64,000 bases of DNA from an uncultured Flavobacteriaceae bacterium (GTDB lineage Bacteria > Bacteroidota > Bacteroidia > Flavobacteriales > Flavobacteriaceae). The stretch spans positions 94,360 through 158,359 of the forward strand of contig CALLUG010000035.1 in assembly GCA_938011315.1 (NCBI GenBank), in the 5' to 3' direction. The position numbers were made by a program, and so were the translations under genes. The stretch's first letter is position 1. Each line of letters opens with the position of its first letter. The notes beneath the pieces are model-generated. The model was not told the DNA's origin. It worked only from the letters and a program-made list of their open reading frames with translations, and made no database searches. Of the stretch, positions 20,310 to 30,203 are shown piece by piece.

Positions 20310-21104
20310 ATGAGTTATAACACTAAGATGACTGCTCTAAAAACTGAAAATCTGCACATCGGCTACCGATCTAAAAAACAAAACATTACAATTGCTTCAA
20401 ATATTAATATTACGTTACAGCAGGGCGAATTAGTAGGACTAGTAGGAACTAACGGTATAGGAAAATCTACTTTACTAAAAACATTAACGCAGGTTTTAGC
20501 ACCCCTAAGTGGAAATGTGCTCATTAAAGAAAAAAACAGTTCTCAGTATAGCAGTAATCGCTTAGCAAGAGTATTAAGTTTAGTGTTAACCGAAAAGTTA
20601 GCATCAAAAAACCTTAAAGTTTTAGAACTTGTTGCATTAGGCAGGCAACCCTATACCAATTGGGTTGGCAATCTATCTAAAACAGACCTCCCAATTATAA
20701 ACAAAGCATTACAGCTTACAAATACTGTACACTTAAAACACAAACGCTGTTTTGAACTTAGCGATGGGCAACTTCAAAATGTAATGATTGCTCGTGCTCT
20801 AGCACAAGACACCGATATAATGGTACTAGACGAGCCTACAACACACTTGGATATGTACCATAAAGCTTACATTTTAAAGCTTTTAAAAAAACTATCTAAA
20901 GAAACACAAAAAACTATTTTATTTTCATCGCACGACATTAATTTAAGCCTACAGCTCTGCGATAAAATCATTGTAATGACAAAAGAAAATGTTGCTATAG
21001 GCACCCCAAAAGACTTAATACAACAAGGTATTTTTAAAACTTTATTCCCTAAAGATTTAATTATTTTTGATGACTTGAGTGCTAGATTTAGGATGAGCAC
21101 ATAA
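20310..21104 (+). CDS. ABC transporter ATP-binding protein (BtuD/FecE-like)
   Basis: GLVGTNGIGKSTLLKTL (Walker A), LSDGQLQNVMIARAL (signature), IMVLDEPTTHLD (Walker B). Start at 20310 chosen to avoid overlap with the permease. Confidence 0.93.
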   Translation: MSYNTKMTALKTENLHIGYRSKKQNITIASNINITLQQGELVGLVGTNGIGKSTLLKTLTQVLAPLSGNVLIKEKNSSQYSSNRLARVLSLVLTEKLASKNLKVLELVALGRQPYTNWVGNLSKTDLPIINKALQLTNTVHLKHKRCFELSDGQLQNVMIARALAQDTDIMVLDEPTTHLDMYHKAYILKLLKKLSKETQKTILFSSHDINLSLQLCDKIIVMTKENVAIGTPKDLIQQGIFKTLFPKDLIIFDDLSARFRMST

Positions 21105-21163
21105 ACATTAATAGTAGTTTTAAAATTTGAAAAAAAAGTGTATTTTAATGTAGTTTAAAAAAT

Positions 21164-21171
21164 TATCTTTG
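21164..21171 (+). promoter_or_regulatory. Candidate -7 promoter element of rmuC
   Basis: TATCTTTG matches TANNTTTG, 25 nt before the start codon; -33 element not evident. Confidence 0.4.
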
Positions 21172-21196
21172 ACTGAATTCAATTTATCATAATATT

Positions 21197-22516
21197 ATGA
21201 GTCAAAGCCTAGTTCTTATCCTCTCTATTATTGTTGCTGCTGCTGTAGGTGGATATTTAGGAATGTTAATTTCTAAATTACAAAGTAAAAGTGAAAAAAG
21301 CGCCTTACAAGAGCGCGAAAATCAATTAAACAACACACTCAACGACTTAAAACAAACAATTAAAGAAACAGAAAACACTCGTGATGAGTTTAGAAAAGAA
21401 CGTGAAGCGTTAACCATTAAGCTAACTCAAAAAAATGTTGAACTGGACAACCTTAACCAACTAAATATAAAACGTGACCAAGAAATAGAAGTGAGACAAG
21501 CCCAACTCAGAAAAGATTTTGAACTGTTAGCCAGTAAAATTTTAGATGAAAAGTCAGAAAAATTTACACTTCAAAATAAACAAAATATCCAACAAATTTT
21601 AAATCCATTACAAGAAAAAATTCAAATTTTTGAAAAAAAAGTAGACGATACTCAAAAGGAAAGTATTAGTATGCACTCTGCTCTAAAAGAACAATTACTA
21701 GGGCTAAAAGATTTGAATTTGCAAATGACTAAGGAAGCCACCAACTTAACTAAAGCCCTAAAAGGCGATAGCAAAATGCAAGGTAATTGGGGCGAATTGG
21801 TTTTGGAGCGAGTTTTAGAAAAATCTGGACTAGAGAAAGACAGAGAGTATTTTTTACAGCAAAACTTTACTTTAGAAGATGGGACTCGCCTACTTCCAGA
21901 TGTTGTGCTACACCTCCCAAATAACAAAAAAATGATTATTGATGCTAAGGTCTCTTTAACCGATTATGAACGTTATGTAAATACTTTGGATAATGACCAA
22001 AAAGCCACTTACCTAAAAGCACATATTAGCTCCATAAAAAAACATGTTGAGCAATTAAGCAGTAAAAACTATCAAGACTTATACGACATAGAATCTCCAG
22101 ATTTTGTCTTACTTTTCATCCCTATAGAGCCTGCTTTTGCTGTTGCCATAAACGAAGACAACAGCTTGTACAACAAGGCTTTTGAGCGTAATATCGTTAT
22201 TGTTACGCCTGCAACATTACTAGCTACACTACGCACCGTAGATACCATGTGGAATAATGAAAAACAACAACGTAATGCTATAGAAATAGCACGTCAAGCA
22301 GGTGCTTTATACGATAAGTTTGAAGGTCTAGTAAAAGACCTAACAGGTGTTGGTAAAAAGATAGATGCAGCTAAAACCGACTACTCTGCCGCAATGAATA
22401 AACTTGTAGAAGGAAAAGGTAATTTGATAACAAGCGTAGAAAAACTAAAAAAAATGGGCGCTAAAGCAAAAAAAACATTGCCCGAGGCAATAATAAATCG
22501 TGCCGATAACGACTAA
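21197..22516 (+). CDS. rmuC: DNA recombination protein RmuC
   Basis: N-terminal TM, long coiled coil, then LKGDSKMQGNWGELVLERVLEKSGL, VDTMWNNEKQQRNAIEIARQAG. Confidence 0.94.
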   Translation: MSQSLVLILSIIVAAAVGGYLGMLISKLQSKSEKSALQERENQLNNTLNDLKQTIKETENTRDEFRKEREALTIKLTQKNVELDNLNQLNIKRDQEIEVRQAQLRKDFELLASKILDEKSEKFTLQNKQNIQQILNPLQEKIQIFEKKVDDTQKESISMHSALKEQLLGLKDLNLQMTKEATNLTKALKGDSKMQGNWGELVLERVLEKSGLEKDREYFLQQNFTLEDGTRLLPDVVLHLPNNKKMIIDAKVSLTDYERYVNTLDNDQKATYLKAHISSIKKHVEQLSSKNYQDLYDIESPDFVLLFIPIEPAFAVAINEDNSLYNKAFERNIVIVTPATLLATLRTVDTMWNNEKQQRNAIEIARQAGALYDKFEGLVKDLTGVGKKIDAAKTDYSAAMNKLVEGKGNLITSVEKLKKMGAKAKKTLPEAIINRADND

Positions 22517-22571
22517 AGTATTATTTTACAACATAAAAATAAACCAGTAATAAGAAAAACTTAATGACAAT

Positions 22572-22952
22572 ATGAAAAAATGGATTAGTATACTTATTGT
22601 GCTGATTTTTGGAATTTACCTAACTTATAACTACATTTATCAAGACCATAGAGATATTAAAACTGAACGAGCAGAATTTAGCCTATCCTCTATTGCATTG
22701 TTTGAAGAATTTACAAAAAATGCAGTTAATGCAGAAAAAAAATATTTGAATAAAACCATAAAAATCACAGGACCTATTACAGAGGTTAATGCTAACAGTA
22801 TCACTTTAAACAACACTGTTTTTTGTGTTTTAAACAGCTTATTACAATCCAAACTAACTATAGGAAAACCTATTACAATTAAAGGTCGATTTATTGGCTA
22901 CGACGACTTACTAGAGCAAATAAAGATAGACCAAAGTACAATTCTTAACTAA
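22572..22952 (+). CDS. Membrane-anchored OB-fold (tRNA_anti-like) protein
   Basis: N-terminal TM; KYLNKTIKITGPITEVNANSITLNNTVFCVL..GKPITIKGRFIGYDDLL resembles the OB-fold tRNA_anti-like family. Confidence 0.7.
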   Translation: MKKWISILIVLIFGIYLTYNYIYQDHRDIKTERAEFSLSSIALFEEFTKNAVNAEKKYLNKTIKITGPITEVNANSITLNNTVFCVLNSLLQSKLTIGKPITIKGRFIGYDDLLEQIKIDQSTILN

Positions 22953-22962
22953 AAATTAAACT

Positions 22963-23829
22963 ATGACATTACACTACAAAACCCTTTTTGTATTCCTCTT
23001 AAGTATTCCTTTATTTTCATTTTCACAAGATGATTTACTAGATGAGTTAGAAGTAGATGAGTCTGAAAGTCAATATGTAGAAGCTGCATTTAAAGGATTA
23101 AAAGTCGTAAATTTTGAATCTACAAAATTAGTTGCAAAAGGAGATTTAACATTTATTGTAGCACACCGCTTCGGAAGTTTAGAGAACGGAATTGACACCT
23201 TTTTTGGATTAGACGATGCTGTAACACGATTAAATTTTGTTTATGGATTTACAGAGTGGTTTAACCTAGGTGTGTCAAGAAGCTCACTTAACGCCGTTTA
23301 CGATGTGTCCTTAAAATACCGATTGGCAAGACAAAAAAGAGATGGTTTCCCTGTAAACATTGTTGGGTTTAACGCACTTACAATTAATACTGCCCTAGAC
23401 AGCGATGATCTTCCCGGTCTTGAGTTCGCAAATCGTTTAGGATATGTAACGCAGTTATTAATTTCTAGAAAAATAAACAAAAGCTTATCGCTAGAAATCG
23501 CACCAACTTTTTTTCATGAAAACCTTATAGGCGCACCAATAGAAAATCAAGACAATGCACAGTTTGCAATAGGTTTTGGAGGGCGGCATAAGCTAACAAA
23601 GCGTTGGTCCATAAATGCAGATTATGCTTTACATCTTAATAGAGCTAGTGGAGACCCATTTAGAAACGCACTATCCATTGGAGTCGATTTAGAAACTGGT
23701 GGACATGTTTTTCAGTTACACTTTACAAACGCACAACCCATAAATACAATAGGATTTTTACGACAAGCTACAGGAAACTTTAGCGAAGGAGACATCTTTT
23801 TTGGTTTTAACTTAAACCGTACATTTTAA
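22963..23829 (+). CDS. DUF5777-like beta-barrel outer membrane protein
   Basis: Signal peptide; amphipathic strands, GDLTFIVAHRFGSLENGIDTFFGLDDAVTRLNFVYGFTEWFNLGVSRS; C-terminal aromatic residue. Confidence 0.75.
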   Translation: MTLHYKTLFVFLLSIPLFSFSQDDLLDELEVDESESQYVEAAFKGLKVVNFESTKLVAKGDLTFIVAHRFGSLENGIDTFFGLDDAVTRLNFVYGFTEWFNLGVSRSSLNAVYDVSLKYRLARQKRDGFPVNIVGFNALTINTALDSDDLPGLEFANRLGYVTQLLISRKINKSLSLEIAPTFFHENLIGAPIENQDNAQFAIGFGGRHKLTKRWSINADYALHLNRASGDPFRNALSIGVDLETGGHVFQLHFTNAQPINTIGFLRQATGNFSEGDIFFGFNLNRTF

Positions 23830-23842
23830 TACAATATAAATT

Positions 23843-24208
23843 ATGAAAAATACAATTTTAGTCATTATATGTATAGCTTTAATAAGCATCAGTTGTACTA
23901 GCGAAAATGAAATAGACCTAGTAGAGCCTATAGACACAGGTATAACAGTAACTTACAACAACGATGTTGCTCCAATAATAAACAGTAACTGTCTGCCCTG
24001 TCACAATAACCCTCCAATTAATGGCGCTCCAAACCCATTAAGTACTTTTGAAGAAGTAAGAACCTACACAAAAGATAACTTAATAGACAGAATATCTAGA
24101 CCTGCAGGTGCCCCTGGTGCTATGCCCTTGGGAGGCCCAAGATTATCACAATCGGATATCGACCTTATTATTTTGTGGAGTAATCAAGGATTTTTAGAAG
24201 ATAATTAA
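23843..24208 (+). CDS. Mono-haem c-type cytochrome-like lipoprotein
   Basis: Lipobox ALISISCTS; single haem motif CLPCH and downstream GAPGAMPLGGP candidate Met ligand. Confidence 0.8.
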   Translation: MKNTILVIICIALISISCTSENEIDLVEPIDTGITVTYNNDVAPIINSNCLPCHNNPPINGAPNPLSTFEEVRTYTKDNLIDRISRPAGAPGAMPLGGPRLSQSDIDLIILWSNQGFLEDN

Positions 24209-24220
24209 GACTCTTAAAGC

Positions 24221-24766
24221 ATGAAAAAAACAATATACTTAGTAGTCTTTTTGAACTTTGCTGCATTTTCTCAAAACAAGTATCTAACCAAAACAGGGTC
24301 GGTTACATTTCAGGCTTCAGTTCCTGCTTTTGAAGAAGTTAAAGCTACATCTAGTAGCACAACGGCAATTTTAGACACTAGTAATGGTGCTATTGCTGCA
24401 CTATCATTGGTCAAAGGATTTCGATTTAAAAATGCCTTAATGGAAGAGCATTTTAATGAGAATTATGCAGATTCTGATACTTATCCCAAAACAAACTTTA
24501 GAGGCAATATTATTAATTTTGACATAAATAAACTGACAAGTGTAAAAACAGAAATGCGCCTAAATGGTTCACTTACCTTTCGTGGCGAAATAAGAGAATT
24601 AAAAAATGTTTTAGTAGAACTGTCTAGAAATAATGATATCATAAATGTATCTGGGACTTTTAAAGTTACCCCTAGTGAGTTTAATATAAAAATTCCTAAA
24701 ATAGTGAGAGATAAAATTACAGAATTTATTGAGGTCTATTTTAACTTTAAACTTCAGAAAAAATAA
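24221..24766 (+). CDS. YceI-like family protein
   Basis: Signal peptide; GSVTFQASVPAFEEVKATSSSTTAILDTSNGAIAALSLVKGFRFKNALMEEHFNENY. Confidence 0.82.
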   Translation: MKKTIYLVVFLNFAAFSQNKYLTKTGSVTFQASVPAFEEVKATSSSTTAILDTSNGAIAALSLVKGFRFKNALMEEHFNENYADSDTYPKTNFRGNIINFDINKLTSVKTEMRLNGSLTFRGEIRELKNVLVELSRNNDIINVSGTFKVTPSEFNIKIPKIVRDKITEFIEVYFNFKLQKK

Positions 24767-24900
24767 TGTTACCCAATACTTTATCAGCTTAATTACATTA
24801 CTTTTTTAACAAAAAATTATCGCTAATATTTTAATAAAAATATTGACATCTCGCTAATAATTAGTTATTTTACATTATTAATAATCCAATCTTTATTATA

Positions 24901-27231
24901 ATGAAATACATGATGTGCGTTATTGTATTTTTAACAATTATTTTCAGTAGCTGCGATTACAAAAAGCCTTACAGTGACATTGCCGTATTAACAGATAATG
25001 TAAAAACAACAGATACATTAATTAGTAAACGCCAACTTCGTCGAAATGGCTTTAATAAGCGCGAATTATTAGTAATTTACAATAGTGAAGACCCCAAACT
25101 AAAGTTTAAATATAAAGAACTCTTAGAGCAAGTTTCAAAAACACCGCAACAAGGACGCTTTAGTATTACGACCAAGTATAAATCTATTAAAGAGACTAGC
25201 GATGAAGACTTAACCAATAACATGATACTCTTAGTTGGTACAGCAAATGATAACGCCTTAATTAAGGAATTTACTACAGATTTACCATTTCATTTTTCCG
25301 AAAACAGCATTACTTTCAATGCCACTACTTACAACAAGAAACAAGACATAGTCTCATTACAATTTTATCCAAATCCCAAAAATAAAACACTACCCTTTAG
25401 TATTATTACAGGCAATAATGCCGTAGAAGTTTTTGAGTTTATTAGTAACAAAATGCTGCAGAGCGACCGCAGGCAGCGTTTTTTTCAGACTATGGATTAT
25501 GAAATTTTTAGAGACAATTCAAGAATAGCTATGGGTAACTTTAATGCCTCATGGCAAATTGACCCTTCTGTTTCTTTTGAGTACTCAACAGGCAACGATA
25601 CGATTTCAAAATCAAAGCATTTTAATTTTATATCTCATCAAAATGCAATTTCAAATTCTGAAATACTCATCTTAAAAAAAGATATAGAGGCATCTACTAA
25701 AGCTATACGTATGTTTTTGGGGCAAAATCAAAACATACCAAAAATTAATTATCATATTTACAAAACTGCAGAAGACAAAGGCTTAATGTTAAATAGAACA
25801 GAACAAGCCCATTTTGATATTGAGAATAACGCTGTACATACAGTTATTAACGCTAAATATCAAGATAATTTTATTCAAAAAGAAAATGATTTAATTATAA
25901 ACCATCTTTTAGGCAATGCTAAATCCTTAGCACTATCTCGTGGTTTACCTGTATATTTTACTACAAAATGGCAACGCGAAGGTTATAAATACTGGGCAGG
26001 ACGATTAGCAAAATCTAATAATGCCCTAAGCTTAAAAGAATTGTTTGATAATGACCTCGTAACCAACGAGTCGGGCTTGGTTGTAGATTGTATGTCTGCT
26101 ACACTTGTTGCATTTTTAATAAAAACTTGGGGAGCAAGCAAGTTTATAAAACATTATAATAATTGGGTACCAACAAGTCTCGAAATAAATGAGCTTAAAC
26201 CACTTTGGGAAGCCTACTTATCACAACTAGCAGCGCAAGCAAAATTACCTCAACGCCGTAGTGATTTAGCTTACTTAAAAGGGTTTAATTTTGCCCACGA
26301 AGGTTATGGTATTTACAATGGATACACTTCACGCAAAGCTACAGAGTCTTTACAAAAACAAAAACGTATGGGGAGTAACGCAATAAGTATTGTACCCTAT
26401 AGTTTTATTAGAGGCGGCGAGGATGCAACACCTAGCTATTTGTCACTAAATAATAGTGCGCGTGGTGAAAACGACCAAGGCGTTATACACTCTGCTTACG
26501 AAGCCAAACAATTAGGAATGTCCGTATTGCTAAAACCACAAGTATTTGTTGGAGGTTCTTGGTCTGGAGCCATGGATTTTAAAACAGAAACACAATGGCA
26601 ATCTTTTTTTAATTATTATTATCGTTGGATTAGACATTATGCTTTTTTGGCCGAAATCCATAATATAGCTATGTTTTCTGTAGGTGTAGAATTTTCTAAA
26701 GCAACATTAACTCATGAAGCCGATTGGACAAAAATGATAAAAAACCTTAGAGGCTTATATTCTGGAAAACTTACGTATTGTGCAAATTGGGGAGAAGAAT
26801 TTGAGACGATTAACCTCTGGGAAGATTTAGATTTTATTGGTATTAATTCCTATTACCCTTTAAGCGATAGCAATGATGCTACAGACACTGAGCTAAAAGC
26901 AAATTTTAAAACTGTTACATCTAAAATAGAACGCATTTATAACAAACATAAAAAACCTATCGTCTTTACAGAAATCGGATTTAGAAGTTTAAATGCTCCT
27001 TGGAAACTTCCTTACTCCGATGGGGATAATACTATATTTAATGAAGAACACCAAGATCGTGCTTATAATGTTGTTTTTGAAGGAATTGAAAACAAACCTT
27101 GGTGCGCTGGAATTTTATGGTGGAAATTCCCTAGCTACTTAGAGTATAGAGGTAGAGAAAATATATCATTTACTCCTAATAACAAAAAAGCAGAACATAC
27201 GGTAAAACTATGGTTTACCGAAAGCAATTAG
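24901..27231 (+). CDS. Lipoprotein with C-terminal GH113-like TIM-barrel glycoside hydrolase domain and uncharacterised N-terminal half
   Basis: Lipobox IIFSSCDY; C-terminal WEDLDFIGINSYYPL, KKPIVFTEIGFRS, CAGILWWKFPSY. Confidence 0.75.
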   Translation: MKYMMCVIVFLTIIFSSCDYKKPYSDIAVLTDNVKTTDTLISKRQLRRNGFNKRELLVIYNSEDPKLKFKYKELLEQVSKTPQQGRFSITTKYKSIKETSDEDLTNNMILLVGTANDNALIKEFTTDLPFHFSENSITFNATTYNKKQDIVSLQFYPNPKNKTLPFSIITGNNAVEVFEFISNKMLQSDRRQRFFQTMDYEIFRDNSRIAMGNFNASWQIDPSVSFEYSTGNDTISKSKHFNFISHQNAISNSEILILKKDIEASTKAIRMFLGQNQNIPKINYHIYKTAEDKGLMLNRTEQAHFDIENNAVHTVINAKYQDNFIQKENDLIINHLLGNAKSLALSRGLPVYFTTKWQREGYKYWAGRLAKSNNALSLKELFDNDLVTNESGLVVDCMSATLVAFLIKTWGASKFIKHYNNWVPTSLEINELKPLWEAYLSQLAAQAKLPQRRSDLAYLKGFNFAHEGYGIYNGYTSRKATESLQKQKRMGSNAISIVPYSFIRGGEDATPSYLSLNNSARGENDQGVIHSAYEAKQLGMSVLLKPQVFVGGSWSGAMDFKTETQWQSFFNYYYRWIRHYAFLAEIHNIAMFSVGVEFSKATLTHEADWTKMIKNLRGLYSGKLTYCANWGEEFETINLWEDLDFIGINSYYPLSDSNDATDTELKANFKTVTSKIERIYNKHKKPIVFTEIGFRSLNAPWKLPYSDGDNTIFNEEHQDRAYNVVFEGIENKPWCAGILWWKFPSYLEYRGRENISFTPNNKKAEHTVKLWFTESN

Positions 27232-27278
27232 TGGTTTTCTGTTATTTAATACGTTATATCCATTATATAAGAAAGTTA

Positions 27279-30131
27279 TTATTTTTTAACCTCCGTATTT
27301 AATAGAATTGGATCGCCATAACCTAATTCTTTTAAACGTTTTAGCTGTGTTTTAGCATCACCAACAATTAACCAATTCATAGTATTTGGATTTAAGTATT
27401 TTTCAGAAAGTGTTTTTATAGCTTCAATAGTCATGTTATTAACTATGGTTTCCCTTTCTTTTACATAATTAGCATTAAACCCAAAGGTACTCATATCTCT
27501 TAGCATTCTGAGTTTCGCATTTGCAGTTTCAAATGCTCTTGCGTTACTTTTAATTAAAAATTGTTTGGTTGTTGCTAAATTTTCTTTGGAATAGTCTTTT
27601 CCAAAATTACCTAATATGTCTTTTATTAGCTGCGCCGATTCTAAGGTTACATTAGTACGCACACCACTAGATATTGTAAATAATCCTTCATCTTTAGATC
27701 CAGAAAACCTAGAGTTTATACCATAGGTATATCCTTTTTCATCACGTAATTGCTGCGTTAGCTTAGAGGCAAAACCTCCGCCACCAAGAATATAATTCAT
27801 AATCGTTGCTGGATAGTAATCTGTATCGGTAACAGCTAAGGCAGGATATCCTATATTTAGTACAGATTGTTTTGCTTCTGGCACATCATAAAAGTATATT
27901 TTTGATAGCTTTGGGCGTTCTGCAGTTTTGTATGTTGGTATCGTTACGTTTTTGGCAGTCCAAGACTCATTAATTGTTTTTAGAGAACTAACAACATCTT
28001 GTTGGGGTATTGCGCCCACGATATGCATTTTTGCTACTGATGGAGAAATATTTTTATTATAATAGGCTTTTAAATCTTCAATAGTTATTGTGTTTATAGT
28101 TTGTAAGTTTCCTAATATGTTTTTAGATTTTATATTGTCTTTACCATACACTAGCTGGTTATAAGCATCATTCGCAATAGCGTTTGGGTTTGCTTGTAAT
28201 TGTAGTAATTGGTTTGAAGCGCTTTGTTGGGCTAACTTGAATTCGTCTATATCCCAGCGCGGTTCTAATAAAATTTCTTCTAATAATTTTAGAGTTTCGT
28301 TATAGTTTTTTGCCAGCATATTGGCTGTAATAGTAATATTGTCTTTATCTGCAAATACATTAATTGAAGCACCTAGTTGCTGAATAGCCTCTTCTAATGC
28401 TTGTGGTGTTTTATTTGCTGTACCCTTAGTCATTATGTTGGCTAACAAATTTGTTACACCTGTTTTATTGAAATCTTCTAATAATTGTCCGCCATCAATT
28501 ACTATATCAAATTGAACTAAAGGGACTTCGGTGTTTTCTATACCATATAGTTCTAAGCCGTTAGATAATTTGTCTTTCCATACGGTAGGGATTGTTACTG
28601 TAGGAGTCTTGCCATAGTCAGGTTCTTTAGTCCTATCGAATGAAGATGGTGTGCGTTCGTATTTAGCTGTTACAGAAGCATCAAAAGTTGCTTCGCTGTC
28701 TTCTGTAATTTTTTCTTCAACAACTTCTGCTTTTATAGATTCGCTCAAAGCCAAGTCCAATTGTCCCTTAGGTACAAAGCTTGTTGCTATAAAGTTTTTT
28801 CCTTTAACATACTTGTTATACACCCTCATTACATCAGTAGGCGTTACTGAAAGAATGTTTTTAATATCTTTATTAATAAACCCTGGGTCGTTTGCAAAAA
28901 TATTATACTGCGCTAATTGAAACCCTTTTCCTAATACACTCGATAGACTATTATAAAAATCTGTTTCTTGTCCTGCTTTTATTCTATTTAGGTTACTCTC
29001 TGGAATCCCATTTGTTTCAAATTCGGCTAAAGTTTTATGAATTACAGTTTCAATATCATCTAGCGATTTTCCTGAAAAAGCCGTTACTGATAATTGTAGT
29101 TGTCCTGCTAACTCAGAGGTAGTATTAAACATACTTACTCTAGAGGTTAGTTTTTCTTGTTCTACCAAAGCTTTGTACAAAGGAGCACTTTTTCCACTCG
29201 ATAAATATTCTGATAATACATCTAAGGCATAAGCATCTTTTGTGTATTGTGCTACCGTTGGCCATACCATTGTTAGCTGTGGTACTTTTGCAAAATTATC
29301 TTCATGATATAATTTTTTAGTGTTTTGCACAACAGCACTTCTTTTTGCTAAGGGAATAATAGTTTCTCCTCGTGGGATTTCGTCAAAATATTTTCTAATC
29401 CATTGTTTTGCAGTTGAAGTGTCAAAATCTCCAGAAATGACCAAGGTTACGTTATTAGGGACATACCAACGCCTAAAAAACTCTTTCACGTCTGCCAATG
29501 TAGCATTTTGTAAATCTTCTAAAGAACCAATTACTTGCCAATTGTACGGATGGTCCTTTGGGTATAAATTTTTATCAATAACATATCTTGTATGGCCATA
29601 AGGTCTATTATCTACTCGTTGTCTTTTTTCATTTTTAACAACTTGCTTTTCTTTTGCCAAAACAGGTTCTGTAACGGTATTAATAAACCATCCTAACTTA
29701 TCGGCTTCTGCCCAAATCATTTTTTCTAGGGCATCTTTTGGAACTGTTTGAAAATAGTTGGTGCGATCTCTACTTGTAGAGCCATTTGCTCCAGAGCCTC
29801 CAATACGTGCACTCATTTTATCTAATCCGCCTTTGCCAAGGTTTTCGGATTCTAAAAACAGTAAATGCTCAAATAAATGGGCAAAACCTGTACGACCTTC
29901 TTTTTCTCTTGCTGAACCTACGTGAGCCGTTAAAGCTACTGCTACAACAGGGTCTGAGCGGTCTATGTGAAATACAACCTCTAAGCCATTGTCTAATTCA
30001 AATTTTTCAAATTCAATATTCAAATCTGTATTTTCTGCAACGTTAGCCTTATTTTTTTGATTATTAGGTGTAGAAGGCTCACAAGATATAAGAGCGACAA
30101 GTAGCACTCCTGTTAGTATGGTTTTGATCAT
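27279..30131 (-). CDS. M16 family (insulinase/pitrilysin) zinc peptidase, lipoprotein
   Basis: FAHLFEHLLFLES (HxxEH motif), ALISCEP lipobox, duplicated M16 domains. Confidence 0.95.
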   Translation of the reverse strand: MIKTILTGVLLVALISCEPSTPNNQKNKANVAENTDLNIEFEKFELDNGLEVVFHIDRSDPVVAVALTAHVGSAREKEGRTGFAHLFEHLLFLESENLGKGGLDKMSARIGGSGANGSTSRDRTNYFQTVPKDALEKMIWAEADKLGWFINTVTEPVLAKEKQVVKNEKRQRVDNRPYGHTRYVIDKNLYPKDHPYNWQVIGSLEDLQNATLADVKEFFRRWYVPNNVTLVISGDFDTSTAKQWIRKYFDEIPRGETIIPLAKRSAVVQNTKKLYHEDNFAKVPQLTMVWPTVAQYTKDAYALDVLSEYLSSGKSAPLYKALVEQEKLTSRVSMFNTTSELAGQLQLSVTAFSGKSLDDIETVIHKTLAEFETNGIPESNLNRIKAGQETDFYNSLSSVLGKGFQLAQYNIFANDPGFINKDIKNILSVTPTDVMRVYNKYVKGKNFIATSFVPKGQLDLALSESIKAEVVEEKITEDSEATFDASVTAKYERTPSSFDRTKEPDYGKTPTVTIPTVWKDKLSNGLELYGIENTEVPLVQFDIVIDGGQLLEDFNKTGVTNLLANIMTKGTANKTPQALEEAIQQLGASINVFADKDNITITANMLAKNYNETLKLLEEILLEPRWDIDEFKLAQQSASNQLLQLQANPNAIANDAYNQLVYGKDNIKSKNILGNLQTINTITIEDLKAYYNKNISPSVAKMHIVGAIPQQDVVSSLKTINESWTAKNVTIPTYKTAERPKLSKIYFYDVPEAKQSVLNIGYPALAVTDTDYYPATIMNYILGGGGFASKLTQQLRDEKGYTYGINSRFSGSKDEGLFTISSGVRTNVTLESAQLIKDILGNFGKDYSKENLATTKQFLIKSNARAFETANAKLRMLRDMSTFGFNANYVKERETIVNNMTIEAIKTLSEKYLNPNTMNWLIVGDAKTQLKRLKELGYGDPILLNTEVKK

Positions 30132-30203
30132 TTTATTATAATACAGTTAATTATTTATCAAATATATATAAAGATAATTACTTTTTTGTAATTTTTAAAA
30201 AAA

